A stretch of DNA of 64,000 bases from Actinoplanes sp. NBRC 103695 (GTDB taxonomy: Bacteria; Actinomycetota; Actinomycetes; Mycobacteriales; Micromonosporaceae): NCBI RefSeq assembly GCF_030269485.1, contig NZ_BSTL01000010.1, positions 209,442 to 273,441 of the forward strand, written 5' to 3'. Position numbers and translations under genes: made by a program. Under the pieces are notes generated by a model. The model was not told where the DNA came from. It worked only from the letters and a program-made list of their open reading frames with translations, and searched no databases. Shown in pieces: positions 1-7,444 of this stretch. How positions within the stretch are numbered: the stretch's first letter is position 1; each line of letters begins with the position of its first letter.

Positions 1-240
1 CTCCGCGCTCCACCCCTCCGGGCGCTCCGCGCTCCACCCCTCCGGGCGCTCCGCGCTCCACCCCTCCGGGCGCTCCGCGCTCCACCCCTCCGGGCGCTCC
101 GCGCTCCACCCCTCCGGGCGCTCCGCGCTCCACCCCTCCGGGCGCTCCGCGCCCCACCCCTCCGGGCGCTCCGCGCCCCACCCCTCCGGGCGCTCCGCGC
201 CCCACCCCTCCGGGCGCTCCGCGCCCCACCCCATCGGGTC
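1..240. repeat. 24-bp tandem repeat, 10 copies, in frame within ROK gene
   Basis: Ten head-to-tail 24-bp units fill positions 1-240 and probably continue left of the window. Units 1-6 carry GCTCCA where units 7-10 carry GCCCCA, and the last unit has two further changes. The period is a multiple of three. On the minus strand the array is an open reading frame encoding the octapeptide APGGVERG (or APGGVGRG) as the C-terminal tail of the ROK protein. The gradient from divergent to identical units suggests recent expansion at the distal end. Confidence 0.95.
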
Positions 241-1537
241 CTCCGGCGGCGATGATCGACGCCCGGAGGTCGGTGATGGCGGCCTGGCGGGCTCCGGCCA
301 ACGCCGGGCGGTCGGTGATGGCGGCGGCGCGGACGGGTGCATGACGCGGCGACTGCGCGAAGGCTCGGCCGATCGCCTCGGCCATGGTGGGGTGGCTGCC
401 CCACGAGCCGCCTAGGACGATTACGGAGGGGTCGGCGAGGGCCAGGATCGCGGCGAGGACTCCGCTGACGGCCGTCGCGACGGCGTCCCGGATGCGCATG
501 GCGTGACTGTCGTCCATCGCGGCGCCTCCGCGCTCGACCGCGGTGCCAGCGGTGTCAGCGGTGCCAGCGGTGCCAGCGGTGCCAGCGGTGAGCGTGTCGA
601 GCAGGCGCTCCGCGTCGATGGCTGTGGAGTTGGGGCGGCGCAGGCCGAGCCGGTGGAAGACCTCGATGAGGTGGGTCGCCGAACCGTCGGGGCCGGTGGT
701 GACGAGGTGGGCGATCTCGCCGGCCAGGCCGGAGTGGCCGCGCCGGATCTCGCCGTCGCTGACGACCGCGCATCCGAGGCCCTCGCCCAGATAGAGGTAG
801 GCGAAGTCGCGCAGGCCCGGGTCGCCGTCGCGTTCGGCGCGGGCCGCCCAGTTGACGTCGTTGTCGACGGTGACCGGCCCGGTGACGTAGGAGCCGACAA
901 CCTCGACCGGGTCCAGGTCGCCGACCAGGAACGGCGAGTCGGGCAACTGCACGAGCCGCCCGCTGGCCCGGTCGACCGGGTCGGCGGCGCTGACCACCGC
1001 CAGGCGTGGCGCCTGCCCGCCGCGCCCGCCCGCCTCGCCGACCGCATCGTGGTCGCCCGCCGTGCCGTGGCCGCTGGCCGTGCCGTGGCCGCTGGCCGTG
1101 CCGTGGCGGCCCGGCGTGGGGCGGTCGGTCAGGGCCGACACGGCTGCCTGCAGGGCTCGGGTGACCTGGGCCGGCTCGGCGGGTCTGCTCACCGGCTCGG
1201 TCGCGCGGGCGACTGTCTCGCCGTAGACGTCGACGCGCTCGGCCACGACGCCTTCGGGGGCGATGTCGACGACCAGCGCCGTGCCCACCGCGGGGGCGAG
1301 GGCGTAGTAGGAGCCGACCCGGCCACGCCCCCGGCCGCCGGGGGTGCGCTCGCCGGTGTCCACGACCAGCCCGGCCTCGGCGAGGCGGCGCACGCTCTCG
1401 CCCGCGGTCGGCTTGGAGATGTTGGCGACCGTGGCGAGTTCCGCGCGGGTCAGGCGCGGGTGGCGCATCAGCGCGCGTAGCACGTGCTCGTCGGTCAGCG
1501 CCCGGACGATCTCCAGCGGGGAGTTCATGGCCGCCAT
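1..1537 (-). CDS. ROK-family transcriptional regulator, C-terminus beyond window
   Basis: About 512 codons are visible and no stop is reached before position 1. The N-terminus (residues about 12-60) is a winged helix-turn-helix with TRAELATVANISKPTAGES. A ROK/actin-fold domain follows, with DNDVNWAARAE, LYLGEGLGCAVV and GLAGEIAHL. The cysteine cluster (CxCGxxGCxE) that normally follows GEIGH in ROK proteins is absent, so zinc binding is unlikely. Three in-frame repeats interrupt the protein: HGTASG (about 1061-1114), an AGT tripeptide (542-586), and the octapeptide tail (1-240). Starts at 1537 (MAAMNSP) and 1528 (MNSP) are both possible. It is divergent from the DUF1479 gene, with palindromes between them, so it probably represses that gene and itself. 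The ligand is unknown, probably a sugar. Confidence 0.8.
   Translation of the reverse strand, partial: MAAMNSPLEIVRALTDEHVLRALMRHPRLTRAELATVANISKPTAGESVRRLAEAGLVVDTGERTPGGRGRGRVGSYYALAPAVGTALVVDIAPEGVVAERVDVYGETVARATEPVSRPAEPAQVTRALQAAVSALTDRPTPGRHGTASGHGTASGHGTAGDHDAVGEAGGRGGQAPRLAVVSAADPVDRASGRLVQLPDSPFLVGDLDPVEVVGSYVTGPVTVDNDVNWAARAERDGDPGLRDFAYLYLGEGLGCAVVSDGEIRRGHSGLAGEIAHLVTTGPDGSATHLIEVFHRLGLRRPNSTAIDAERLLDTLTAGTAGTAGTADTAGTAVERGGAAMDDSHAMRIRDAVATAVSGVLAAILALADPSVIVLGGSWGSHPTMAEAIGRAFAQSPRHAPVRAAAITDRPALAGARQAAITDLRASIIAAGGPDGVGRGAPGGVGRGAPGGVGRGAPGGVGRGAPGGVERGAPGGVERGAPGGVERGAPGGVERGAPGGVERGAPGGVERG
542..586. repeat. 9-bp in-frame tandem repeat, 5 copies
   Basis: Unit GGTGCCAGC, repeated five times with one C-to-T variant in the second unit. 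It encodes Ala-Gly-Thr repeats on the minus strand inside the ROK protein. Confidence 0.9.
1061..1114. repeat. 18-bp in-frame tandem repeat, about 3 copies
   Basis: Unit CGTGCCGTGGCCGCTGGC occurs twice exactly, followed by a diverged third unit. It encodes an HGTASG-type hexapeptide on the minus strand, in the linker between the HTH and the ROK domain. Confidence 0.85.
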
Positions 1538-1538
1538 T

Positions 1539-1605
1539 CTAGGCAGGAGCCTTGCCTAGAAGGTGCCCGGCACCCTATCGTCGAACCAAGTAAGGAACAC
1601 TTCCT
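1539..1605. promoter_or_regulatory. Candidate ROK operators between divergent genes
   Basis: Two inverted repeats lie between the divergent starts. CTAGGCA-N7-TGCCTAG at 1539-1559 is perfect. AGGAA-CAC-TTCCT at 1593-1605 lies next to the ribosome binding site of the DUF1479 gene. Both are followed by the same CTAGAAGG-like string, so they may be two versions of one site. The ROK protein is the obvious candidate ligand. This is inference; no binding is shown. Confidence 0.5.
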
Positions 1606-1621
1606 AGAAGGAGGAGCCACT

Positions 1622-2905
1622 GTGACCGCCCCCGCCACGCTTCCCCGCCTCCCGCACTGGGAGGAGCAGCCGGCTGACCTGCCCGCCGCGATTCGCGAGG
1701 TCAAGGCCGCCCTGCGCGCCCGCATCGCCGCGTCCGGCCGCTCGGTCGACGAGGTCTTCGCCGTCGTCGAGCGCCGCGTCCAGGCCGCCGTCGACGAGAT
1801 CACCGCCACCCGGGCGCGCGGCGAGCAGGTGTGGCCGGTCATCGAGTACGCCGACATCGCGTCCGGCGCCGTCTCCGCCGAGCAGGTGGCGCTGCTGCGC
1901 CGCCGCGGCTGCCTGGTCGTGCGCGGCCACTTCGAGCGCGAGCAGGCTCTCGGCTGGGACCGGAGCATCGTCGACTACGTCGAGGGCAACCACTTCTTCG
2001 AGAACTACCGCGGGCCGGCCGACGACTTCTTCGGCAGCGTCGGCTCCAAGCCCGAGATCTACCCGATCTACTGGTCGGCCGCGCAGATGGAGGCCCGGCA
2101 GAGCGAGCGCATGGCTACCGTCCAGGCGTTCCTCAACAGCCAGTGGAAACACGAGTCCGAGGGCGTGCGGTGGTTCGACCCGGAGCGCGACTCGCTCTAC
2201 CCGGACCGGATCCGTCGCCGGCCCGAGGGCGCCGACTCGGCCGGCCTGGGCACGCACCTCGACCCGGGCACCCTCGACCTGTGGATGACCCAGGCCTACC
2301 AGCAGGCGTTCCGGCATCTGTTCGACGGCAGCGTCGAGCAGTACGACCCCTGGGACGCCGCCCACCGCACGGCCGGCCCGCAGTACCCGGGCTCCACCAT
2401 GTGTTCCGCCTTCCGCACCTTCCAGGGCTGGACGGCCCTCTCCGACATGGACCACGACCAGGGCGTGCTGCACACCGTGCCGATCCCCGAGGCGATGGCC
2501 TACCTGATGCTGCGCCCACTGCTCGACGACGTGGCCGACGACGAGATGTGCGGCGTCACCGTCAACCAGGTGTTCCCGGCGGGCGACAAGTACCACGCGC
2601 CGCTGCTCCCGGCCCTGACCGGCATCCCGGACGTCCGGGCCGGCGACTCCGTCTGGTGGCATTGCGACATGATCCACAGCGTGGCGCCGGTGGAGAGCCA
2701 GAAAGGCTGGGGCAACGTCATGTACATCCCGGCGGCGCCGTGGTGCCCCCGCAACGAGCAGTATTCGGCCTCCGTCCGCGAGGCGTTCCTGACCGGATCC
2801 AGCCCGAGCGACTTCCCGGCCGAGCACTACGAGCGCACCTGGCTCGACCGGTTCCGCCCCGAGGACCTGACCGACATCGGGCGCCGCGGTCTGGGCCTCG
2901 ACTGA
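1622..2905 (+). CDS. DUF1479 (YbiU-like) family protein, putative 2OG-Fe(II) oxygenase fold
   Basis: 427 residues, the usual length for DUF1479. The GTG start is chosen because AAGGAGGAG lies 5 bases upstream; an in-frame extension to 1484 would run through the operators. THLDPG in the middle and WWHCDMIHSV near residue 345 fit the HxD...H iron ligands of cupin-like 2-oxoglutarate dioxygenases. The family is structurally related to these enzymes but its substrate is not established. There is no signal peptide, so it is cytosolic. It is divergent from the ROK regulator and probably controlled by it, suggesting a role in handling a small carbohydrate-linked metabolite (inference). Confidence 0.85.
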   Translation: MTAPATLPRLPHWEEQPADLPAAIREVKAALRARIAASGRSVDEVFAVVERRVQAAVDEITATRARGEQVWPVIEYADIASGAVSAEQVALLRRRGCLVVRGHFEREQALGWDRSIVDYVEGNHFFENYRGPADDFFGSVGSKPEIYPIYWSAAQMEARQSERMATVQAFLNSQWKHESEGVRWFDPERDSLYPDRIRRRPEGADSAGLGTHLDPGTLDLWMTQAYQQAFRHLFDGSVEQYDPWDAAHRTAGPQYPGSTMCSAFRTFQGWTALSDMDHDQGVLHTVPIPEAMAYLMLRPLLDDVADDEMCGVTVNQVFPAGDKYHAPLLPALTGIPDVRAGDSVWWHCDMIHSVAPVESQKGWGNVMYIPAAPWCPRNEQYSASVREAFLTGSSPSDFPAEHYERTWLDRFRPEDLTDIGRRGLGLD

Positions 2906-3111
2906 GGAGAAGGTGACGATCGGGTCACCCGGACGGGGAGGTGGTCGAAATCTTCCTTAAATTTCCCGGGATGGCCCGGCGTCTCGTTTGCGCACGTCGT
3001 GTGAGTGGACGGAGGCCGGCGACCGAGATGCGGCCGGTCCGGGCGGAGGGAAGGCGGCCTAGTCTGGGGCGCGCCTCCGCTGGGATGGGGGCCGACCGGA
3101 GGGAGCGAACG

Positions 3112-5259
3112 TTGGGCGGCGCCAGGGCGTGGCTGTCGGCCACCATGCTGGCCGGGTTCCTCGCGGTCGCCGCGGCGCAGCTGCTGCTGGTCGTGGTGCC
3201 GGTGCTGCTGGTTCTGTCGCTGCTCCCGTCGGGAGTGGTGCTGCGGCTCGGGGTTCCGGTGTGCATCGCCACGGTCGGTGTCATGGCGTACGCGACGTGG
3301 CGTGCCCTGCGCACCCGGCGCGTGGAGCCGGCCGGGGTGCCGGTGACCCGCGCCGACGCGCCCCCGCTGTGGGCGATGATCGACGCGGCCGCCCAGGCGG
3401 GTCAGGTCCGGACCCCGGATCGAGTGATCGTGGTCGCCGAGGCCACGGTCGCGTTCAGCGAACGTACCCATCTGCTTGGTCTTGTCGGCGGGCCCCGTGA
3501 CCTCTTCGTCGGGCTGCCGCTGCTGCAGGCCTGGGACAACGCGGTGCTGGGCGCGGCGGTCGCGCACGAGCTGGCGCACGGCTCGCCGCGGCTGAGCCGG
3601 TGGTCGCCGCTCGCCTATCGGGGGCGGCGGGCGGTCGCGCGGATCATCCCGCGGATCTCCCGGCGCAACGCGGCGGGGCCGGTGCTGCGGGCGTACGCGA
3701 AGGTCTACCGGCAGCGGGACCAGCCGGTCAGCCAGGCGCAGGAGCTGTCGGCGGACCGGGTCGCGGCCGAGTTCGCGGGGGCCGCGGCGACGGTGGCGAT
3801 GCTGCGCGACGCGCCGGCGATGGAGACGCTGCAGCGGGTCTTCTACACCGAGTACGTGGCGCCGGGCTGGCGCACCGGGCACGCGCCGGACGACGTGTTC
3901 GGCGGGTTCCTGCGGATGCTGGCCGCCCGGGCCGACGAGCTGACCGTGCTGCGCCGCCAGGACCCGCACGCGGCGGACGAGTGGGACACCCACCCGCCGC
4001 GCACCGAGCGGCTGTTCGCGGTGACCGCACTGGCCACCCCGATCCCGCGGCAGGCGGCGGCGCCGGGCGCCGAGGTTCCGGTCTCACCGGTCGTGGGCGA
4101 TGCCGGCGGGGCGGAGACGTTCGCGGGCGCCGCGACGGCAAGCCAGAACGACGCCGACGCGTTCGCAGGCGGCGTGGGGACGGCCCTGGGCGGCGCGGGA
4201 ACGGGCGGCGCGGGAACGGGCGGTGCCGGAGCGGGCGGCGCGGGGTCGGTTCCAGCCGGCGGTGAAGTGCCGGTTTCGTCGCTGCCCGGGTGGACGCCAC
4301 TGCCCGGACCCGCTCTGCCGCCCGGCGCGGGCTCGCTGGTCGACGTGGAGCCGACCGGCGCCGCGCTGATCGCCGCCGAGGTCGAGCTGGTGCCCGACCT
4401 GCCGGGGCTGGGCCGGGCACTGCAGGCCGTCGCCTTCCCGCCACGCGGCCGGACCATCGTGGGCTGGGACGAGTTCTTCGGCGCGGCCCGCGCGGCCGAG
4501 ATGGAACGTGAGGCGGACGCCGCGCTGGGCACCCTGACCCGGGCCGCCGGCAGCCCGGTGGCCTCCGCCGCCGACGTGCTGGACCTGGCCGCCGACGGCC
4601 GGCTGCGCAAGGTCGCCGAGACGGTCTTCCCGGACATGCCGCCGGACGAGACCGAGAGCCGCGTCAACGAGCTGATCACCCTGCTGCTGGCCCTGGCCGC
4701 GTTGCGCAGCGGGGCGGCGCGCTGGCGGCACAGCTGGACGGGCACGGCCGAACTGGTCGCCGACGACGGCGGCCACCTCGACCTCGGCGCGGTGGCCACC
4801 CTGGCCGCCGACCAGGCGACCGTGAGCGCCGCCCGGGACCGGCTGATCGCCCTGCGGATCGACCCGGCCGCCGCGGCCGGCGCCGAGCGGGACCGCCGGT
4901 CCGGCGCCGAGGTGGTCGGCGGGCTGGTCAACATGGTGGTCGACGGATCGCGGACCGACCTGCTGATCGTCGACACCGGCCTGCTGCTGGTGCCGGGTCT
5001 GCCTCGCTCGCAGAACGGCTCGGCCAAGCGCCGGCTGGCCCAGGTGGCGACCACCGCCGACGCGACACCGGGAGCGCGCTTCGTCCCGTACGCGGAAGTC
5101 AGCGGCGCGACCCAGACCCGCCGCACCCCGAAGGCGTGGGATCTGCGCCTGCGTGACGGGAACACGCTGACCGTGCGGGCCGCACTGGACTCCGACGAGC
5201 TCCCCGGCGGCTGGGCGGCGCTGGACAACGCCGTCGCCTACCTGGCCAGCACCAGGTAA
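3112..5259 (+). CDS. M48-type membrane metallopeptidase with long C-terminal extension
   Basis: 715 residues. Hydrophobic segments at about residues 8-30 and 38-58 anchor it. The zinc motif HELAH is at about residues 152-156, and QELSADR follows as the region of the third ligand, as in M48 (HtpX/Ste24-like) peptidases. A THPPRTERL segment is typical of the end of the catalytic domain. The second half begins with a Gly/Ala-rich linker containing GGAGT-type pentapeptide repeats, then an Ala-rich domain I do not recognise. TTG 3112 is chosen because GGAGGGAG lies 6 bases upstream; ATG 3085 and the open frame from 2941 are alternatives. A strong hairpin follows the stop. It probably acts in membrane protein quality control. 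Confidence 0.8.
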   Translation: MGGARAWLSATMLAGFLAVAAAQLLLVVVPVLLVLSLLPSGVVLRLGVPVCIATVGVMAYATWRALRTRRVEPAGVPVTRADAPPLWAMIDAAAQAGQVRTPDRVIVVAEATVAFSERTHLLGLVGGPRDLFVGLPLLQAWDNAVLGAAVAHELAHGSPRLSRWSPLAYRGRRAVARIIPRISRRNAAGPVLRAYAKVYRQRDQPVSQAQELSADRVAAEFAGAAATVAMLRDAPAMETLQRVFYTEYVAPGWRTGHAPDDVFGGFLRMLAARADELTVLRRQDPHAADEWDTHPPRTERLFAVTALATPIPRQAAAPGAEVPVSPVVGDAGGAETFAGAATASQNDADAFAGGVGTALGGAGTGGAGTGGAGAGGAGSVPAGGEVPVSSLPGWTPLPGPALPPGAGSLVDVEPTGAALIAAEVELVPDLPGLGRALQAVAFPPRGRTIVGWDEFFGAARAAEMEREADAALGTLTRAAGSPVASAADVLDLAADGRLRKVAETVFPDMPPDETESRVNELITLLLALAALRSGAARWRHSWTGTAELVADDGGHLDLGAVATLAADQATVSAARDRLIALRIDPAAAAGAERDRRSGAEVVGGLVNMVVDGSRTDLLIVDTGLLLVPGLPRSQNGSAKRRLAQVATTADATPGARFVPYAEVSGATQTRRTPKAWDLRLRDGNTLTVRAALDSDELPGGWAALDNAVAYLASTR
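4188..4247. repeat. 15-bp in-frame repeat, 4 copies, in M48 gene linker
   Basis: Four units, two of them exact (GGGCGGCGCGGGAAC), encode GGAGT/GGAGA/GGAGS pentapeptides in the linker after the peptidase domain. Confidence 0.85.
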
Positions 5260-5273
5260 TCAGCTTGATCAAT

Positions 5274-5303
5274 AGCCCGATCCGGGATTTCCCGGGTCGG
5301 GCT
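5274..5303. terminator. Hairpin terminator after M48 peptidase gene
   Basis: Arms AGCCCGATCCGGGA and TCCCGGGTCGGGCT pair over 14 positions with one G-T wobble and a TT loop, 14 bases after the stop. There is no U-tract, as is usual in actinobacteria. Confidence 0.75.
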
Positions 5304-5461
5304 GAACTGTTCGTGCCGTCCCTTCCGTGTTGATGGATGGAGAGACGGTCACACTTCCGACGAACGCGTAACCGGAACGTCACTTCGAGTCACAATGGCA
5401 ACGCGCTTCAGCTACGGAAACTTGGGTACATCACCGGACACGATCAACGGGAGGGACGCCG

Positions 5462-5899
5462 ATGGAACGGGGACCGATGGCGCTCTTCGGCGCACTCGTC
5501 GCGGTCGGGCTGGGGCCCGCGCTGTGGCTGGGCGTGCAGATCGGTGACGTGCCGGTGACGCCGCCCAAGGCGCCGGTCGTGCAGAGCGAGCAGAAGCCGG
5601 GCGCCGGTGACACGCACGGCGGCGCCGGCGCGGCGGCCGAGGACCCGGAGCCCGAGCAGGCGCCGGAGCGGAAGCCCAAGGCCGAGTACCTGCCGATGAC
5701 CTCCGAGCCCGAGCCCAAGCGGAACCCGAAGGCCGAGAAGCCGGCCGAGCCGGTCGAGCAGCCGGAGGAGACCACCGACCCGACGCCGGCTCCGACGCCG
5801 ACCGAGGACGACGAGACCACCGCGCCGCCCGAGGAAGAGGACACGACCGCGCCCGCCGAGGACACCACGGAACCGGCCGCCGGCCCCACCGAGGGCTAG
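5462..5899 (+). CDS. Small membrane-anchored protein with Pro/Glu/Thr stalk
   Basis: 145 residues. One N-terminal hydrophobic segment (about residues 6-25) is followed by an acidic, Pro-, Glu- and Thr-rich tail (PEPEQAPERKPK, then many TEDDETT-type steps) with no globular pattern. It looks like an extracellular stalk or wall-spanning segment. GGGAGGGA lies 5 bases before the ATG. No family is recognised. Its TAG stop lies inside a CTAG palindrome shared with the stop of the convergent DDN gene. Confidence 0.65.
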   Translation: MERGPMALFGALVAVGLGPALWLGVQIGDVPVTPPKAPVVQSEQKPGAGDTHGGAGAAAEDPEPEQAPERKPKAEYLPMTSEPEPKRNPKAEKPAEPVEQPEETTDPTPAPTPTEDDETTAPPEEEDTTAPAEDTTEPAAGPTEG

Positions 5900-6315
5900 T
5901 CGGCCTTGGTCAGCGCGACCACCGGGATGTGCCGGTCGCCGGCCTTCTCCTGGTGCTCGGCGAAGAACGGGAACTCGGCCTTGATCCCGGCCCACGTCCG
6001 GTCGTAGTCGTCGCCCTCCAGCGGTGTCGCCCGCGCGCGGAATTCCTGTTCGGGGATCTCGACGGTGACATGCGGATCGGCCAGCAGGTTGCGGTACCAC
6101 AGCGGGTCGGTCCGCGCGCCCGCGTTCGAGGCGATGACCAGGTAGCGGCCGGGCTCGGCGACGTACATCATCGGGCTGGTCCGGCGCTCGCCGGTGCGCC
6201 GGCCGACCGTGGTCAGCAGGAGCAGCGGACGGTCGCCCATCGAGCGGCCGCCGTCGGCCCGGAACTCCTCGATCAGCTTCGCGTTGTGCGCCAGCATGTC
6301 TTCGGGCATGGTCAC
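5896..6315 (-). CDS. DDN/F420-dependent nitroreductase-family protein
   Basis: 139 residues, typical for deazaflavin (F420)-dependent reductases of the split-beta-barrel type. Family features are LLLLTTVGRRTGERRTSPMMY and YLVIASNAGARTDPLWYRNLLADP, followed by AHVTVEI-like and ATPLEGDDY segments. Members reduce quinones or nitro compounds with F420H2; the substrate here is unknown. It lies 12 bases downstream of the WYL regulator on the same strand, so it is probably co-transcribed and controlled by that regulator. Confidence 0.85.
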   Translation of the reverse strand: MTMPEDMLAHNAKLIEEFRADGGRSMGDRPLLLLTTVGRRTGERRTSPMMYVAEPGRYLVIASNAGARTDPLWYRNLLADPHVTVEIPEQEFRARATPLEGDDYDRTWAGIKAEFPFFAEHQEKAGDRHIPVVALTKAD

Positions 6316-6327
6316 GACGAATCTCCT

Positions 6328-7383
6328 TCACGAATTGTGCTCGGGCGGGTCGGGCGAGGCCAGGTAGTGCTCGGCCAGCCCGCGGGCGGTTCCGGCGAAC
6401 CGGTCGCGGAGCTCGGGCGGCGCCAGCACCTCGGCGTCCGCACCCAGTTTCAGCAGCTCGATGTGCCCGTGTCTGATCGACTCGATGGGCACCTCGGTGA
6501 TCACGCGGCCCGAGTCGTCCGGCTCGCCGGCCCGGTCGCGGGCCACCCGGGACATCTCGGGCGGGAAGACGAACGCCATCATGCGCAGGGCCTCGGTGGT
6601 CATCCGCACAGTGGCCGTATCGGTGTAGACGCTGCGCTCGTAGCGCTCGGTCCAGTCGTGCCAGAACGCGGCCAGGTCGAAGCCCTCCGGCCGGAAGGCG
6701 GGAGCGTCCAGCACCTCTGCGTCGAGCACGCTCGCCACCCGGTAGGCGGTGATCCGGTCGCCGTCCGCGCGGGCCGTCACGTCGCCGTCCGGGCGGGCCG
6801 CCACGTCGCTGTCCGCGCGGGCCGCCACCAGGTACCACCGGCCGGCCTTGAGCACCACGCCCAGCGGCGACAGCGTCCGGCTCACCTCGCGCGGCGCTCG
6901 CCACCGGCGGTAACGCACGGCCACCATCCGCGCGTCCCAGACCGCCCCGGCCAGTACGGCCAGGTGGGGCACCGGCTCGTCGGCCCGGAACCAGCCGGGC
7001 GCGTCGAGATGAAACCTTTCGCGTACGCCGTCAGCACGCCCCGCCAGCCCACCCGGCAGGGCCGCACGCAGCTTGAGCTCCGCCGCGGCCAGCACCGACC
7101 CGAGCCCGAGCTCGGCCGCCGTGCCGGGCATCCCGGCCAGCACCAGCGTGGCCGCCTCCTCGCCGGTCATCCCGGTGAGCCGGGTCCGGTAGCCGTCGAG
7201 CAGCTGGTAGCCACCGGCGGGACCGCGGTCGGCGTAGACCGGCACCCCGGACGCGCTCAGCGAGTCGACGTCGCGGTAGACGGTCCGCACCGACACCTCG
7301 AGCTCCTCGGCCAGCGCCTGCGCGGTCATCCGTCCCCTGGTCTGCAGGAGCAGCAGGAGGGAGAGCAGGCGGCCGGCGCGCAT
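6328..7383 (-). CDS. HTH-WYL (YafY-type) transcriptional regulator
   Basis: 351 residues. An N-terminal winged helix (about 1-60, ALAEELEVSVRTVYRDVDSL) is followed by a WYL domain (about 130-230) with LSPLGVVLKAGRWYLVA, then a C-terminal extension (SIRHGHIELLKLGADAEVL), the standard YafY layout. A 24-bp tandem triplication at 6757-6828 inserts RADSDVAARPDGDVTA-like residues just after the RWYLVAA strand. A long palindrome lies just upstream of its start, which suggests autoregulation. WYL proteins often sense nucleic acid ligands or DNA damage; the ligand here is unknown. Confidence 0.85.
   Translation of the reverse strand: MRAGRLLSLLLLLQTRGRMTAQALAEELEVSVRTVYRDVDSLSASGVPVYADRGPAGGYQLLDGYRTRLTGMTGEEAATLVLAGMPGTAAELGLGSVLAAAELKLRAALPGGLAGRADGVRERFHLDAPGWFRADEPVPHLAVLAGAVWDARMVAVRYRRWRAPREVSRTLSPLGVVLKAGRWYLVAARADSDVAARPDGDVTARADGDRITAYRVASVLDAEVLDAPAFRPEGFDLAAFWHDWTERYERSVYTDTATVRMTTEALRMMAFVFPPEMSRVARDRAGEPDDSGRVITEVPIESIRHGHIELLKLGADAEVLAPPELRDRFAGTARGLAEHYLASPDPPEHNS
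6757..6828. repeat. 24-bp in-frame tandem repeat, 3 copies, in WYL domain
   Basis: Three adjacent 24-bp units differing by 2-3 substitutions each add 8 residues per copy to the WYL domain between the RWYLVAA strand and the next strand. Confidence 0.85.
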
Positions 7384-7397
7384 GGCCCGACGATAAC

Positions 7398-7430
7398 GCC
7401 GATGACTGACAGTTCCTGTCAGCCATCGGC
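7398..7430. promoter_or_regulatory. Palindromic operator (or terminator) upstream of WYL gene
   Basis: GCCGATGACTGACAG and CTGTCAGCCATCGGC pair over 15 positions with one mismatch around a TTC spacer; the core CTGACAG-N3-CTGTCAG is perfect. It sits 15 bases before the WYL start, and 15 bases after the stop of the upstream same-strand gene, so it could be an autoregulatory operator, a terminator, or both. The short 3-base spacer and the position over the likely -35 region favour an operator. Confidence 0.6.
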
Positions 7431-7444
7431 GCGGGTGTTCCGGC

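Noticed and set aside
1..240. CRISPR or integron repeat
   Set aside because: The units are contiguous, 24 bp long, and in frame with a gene.
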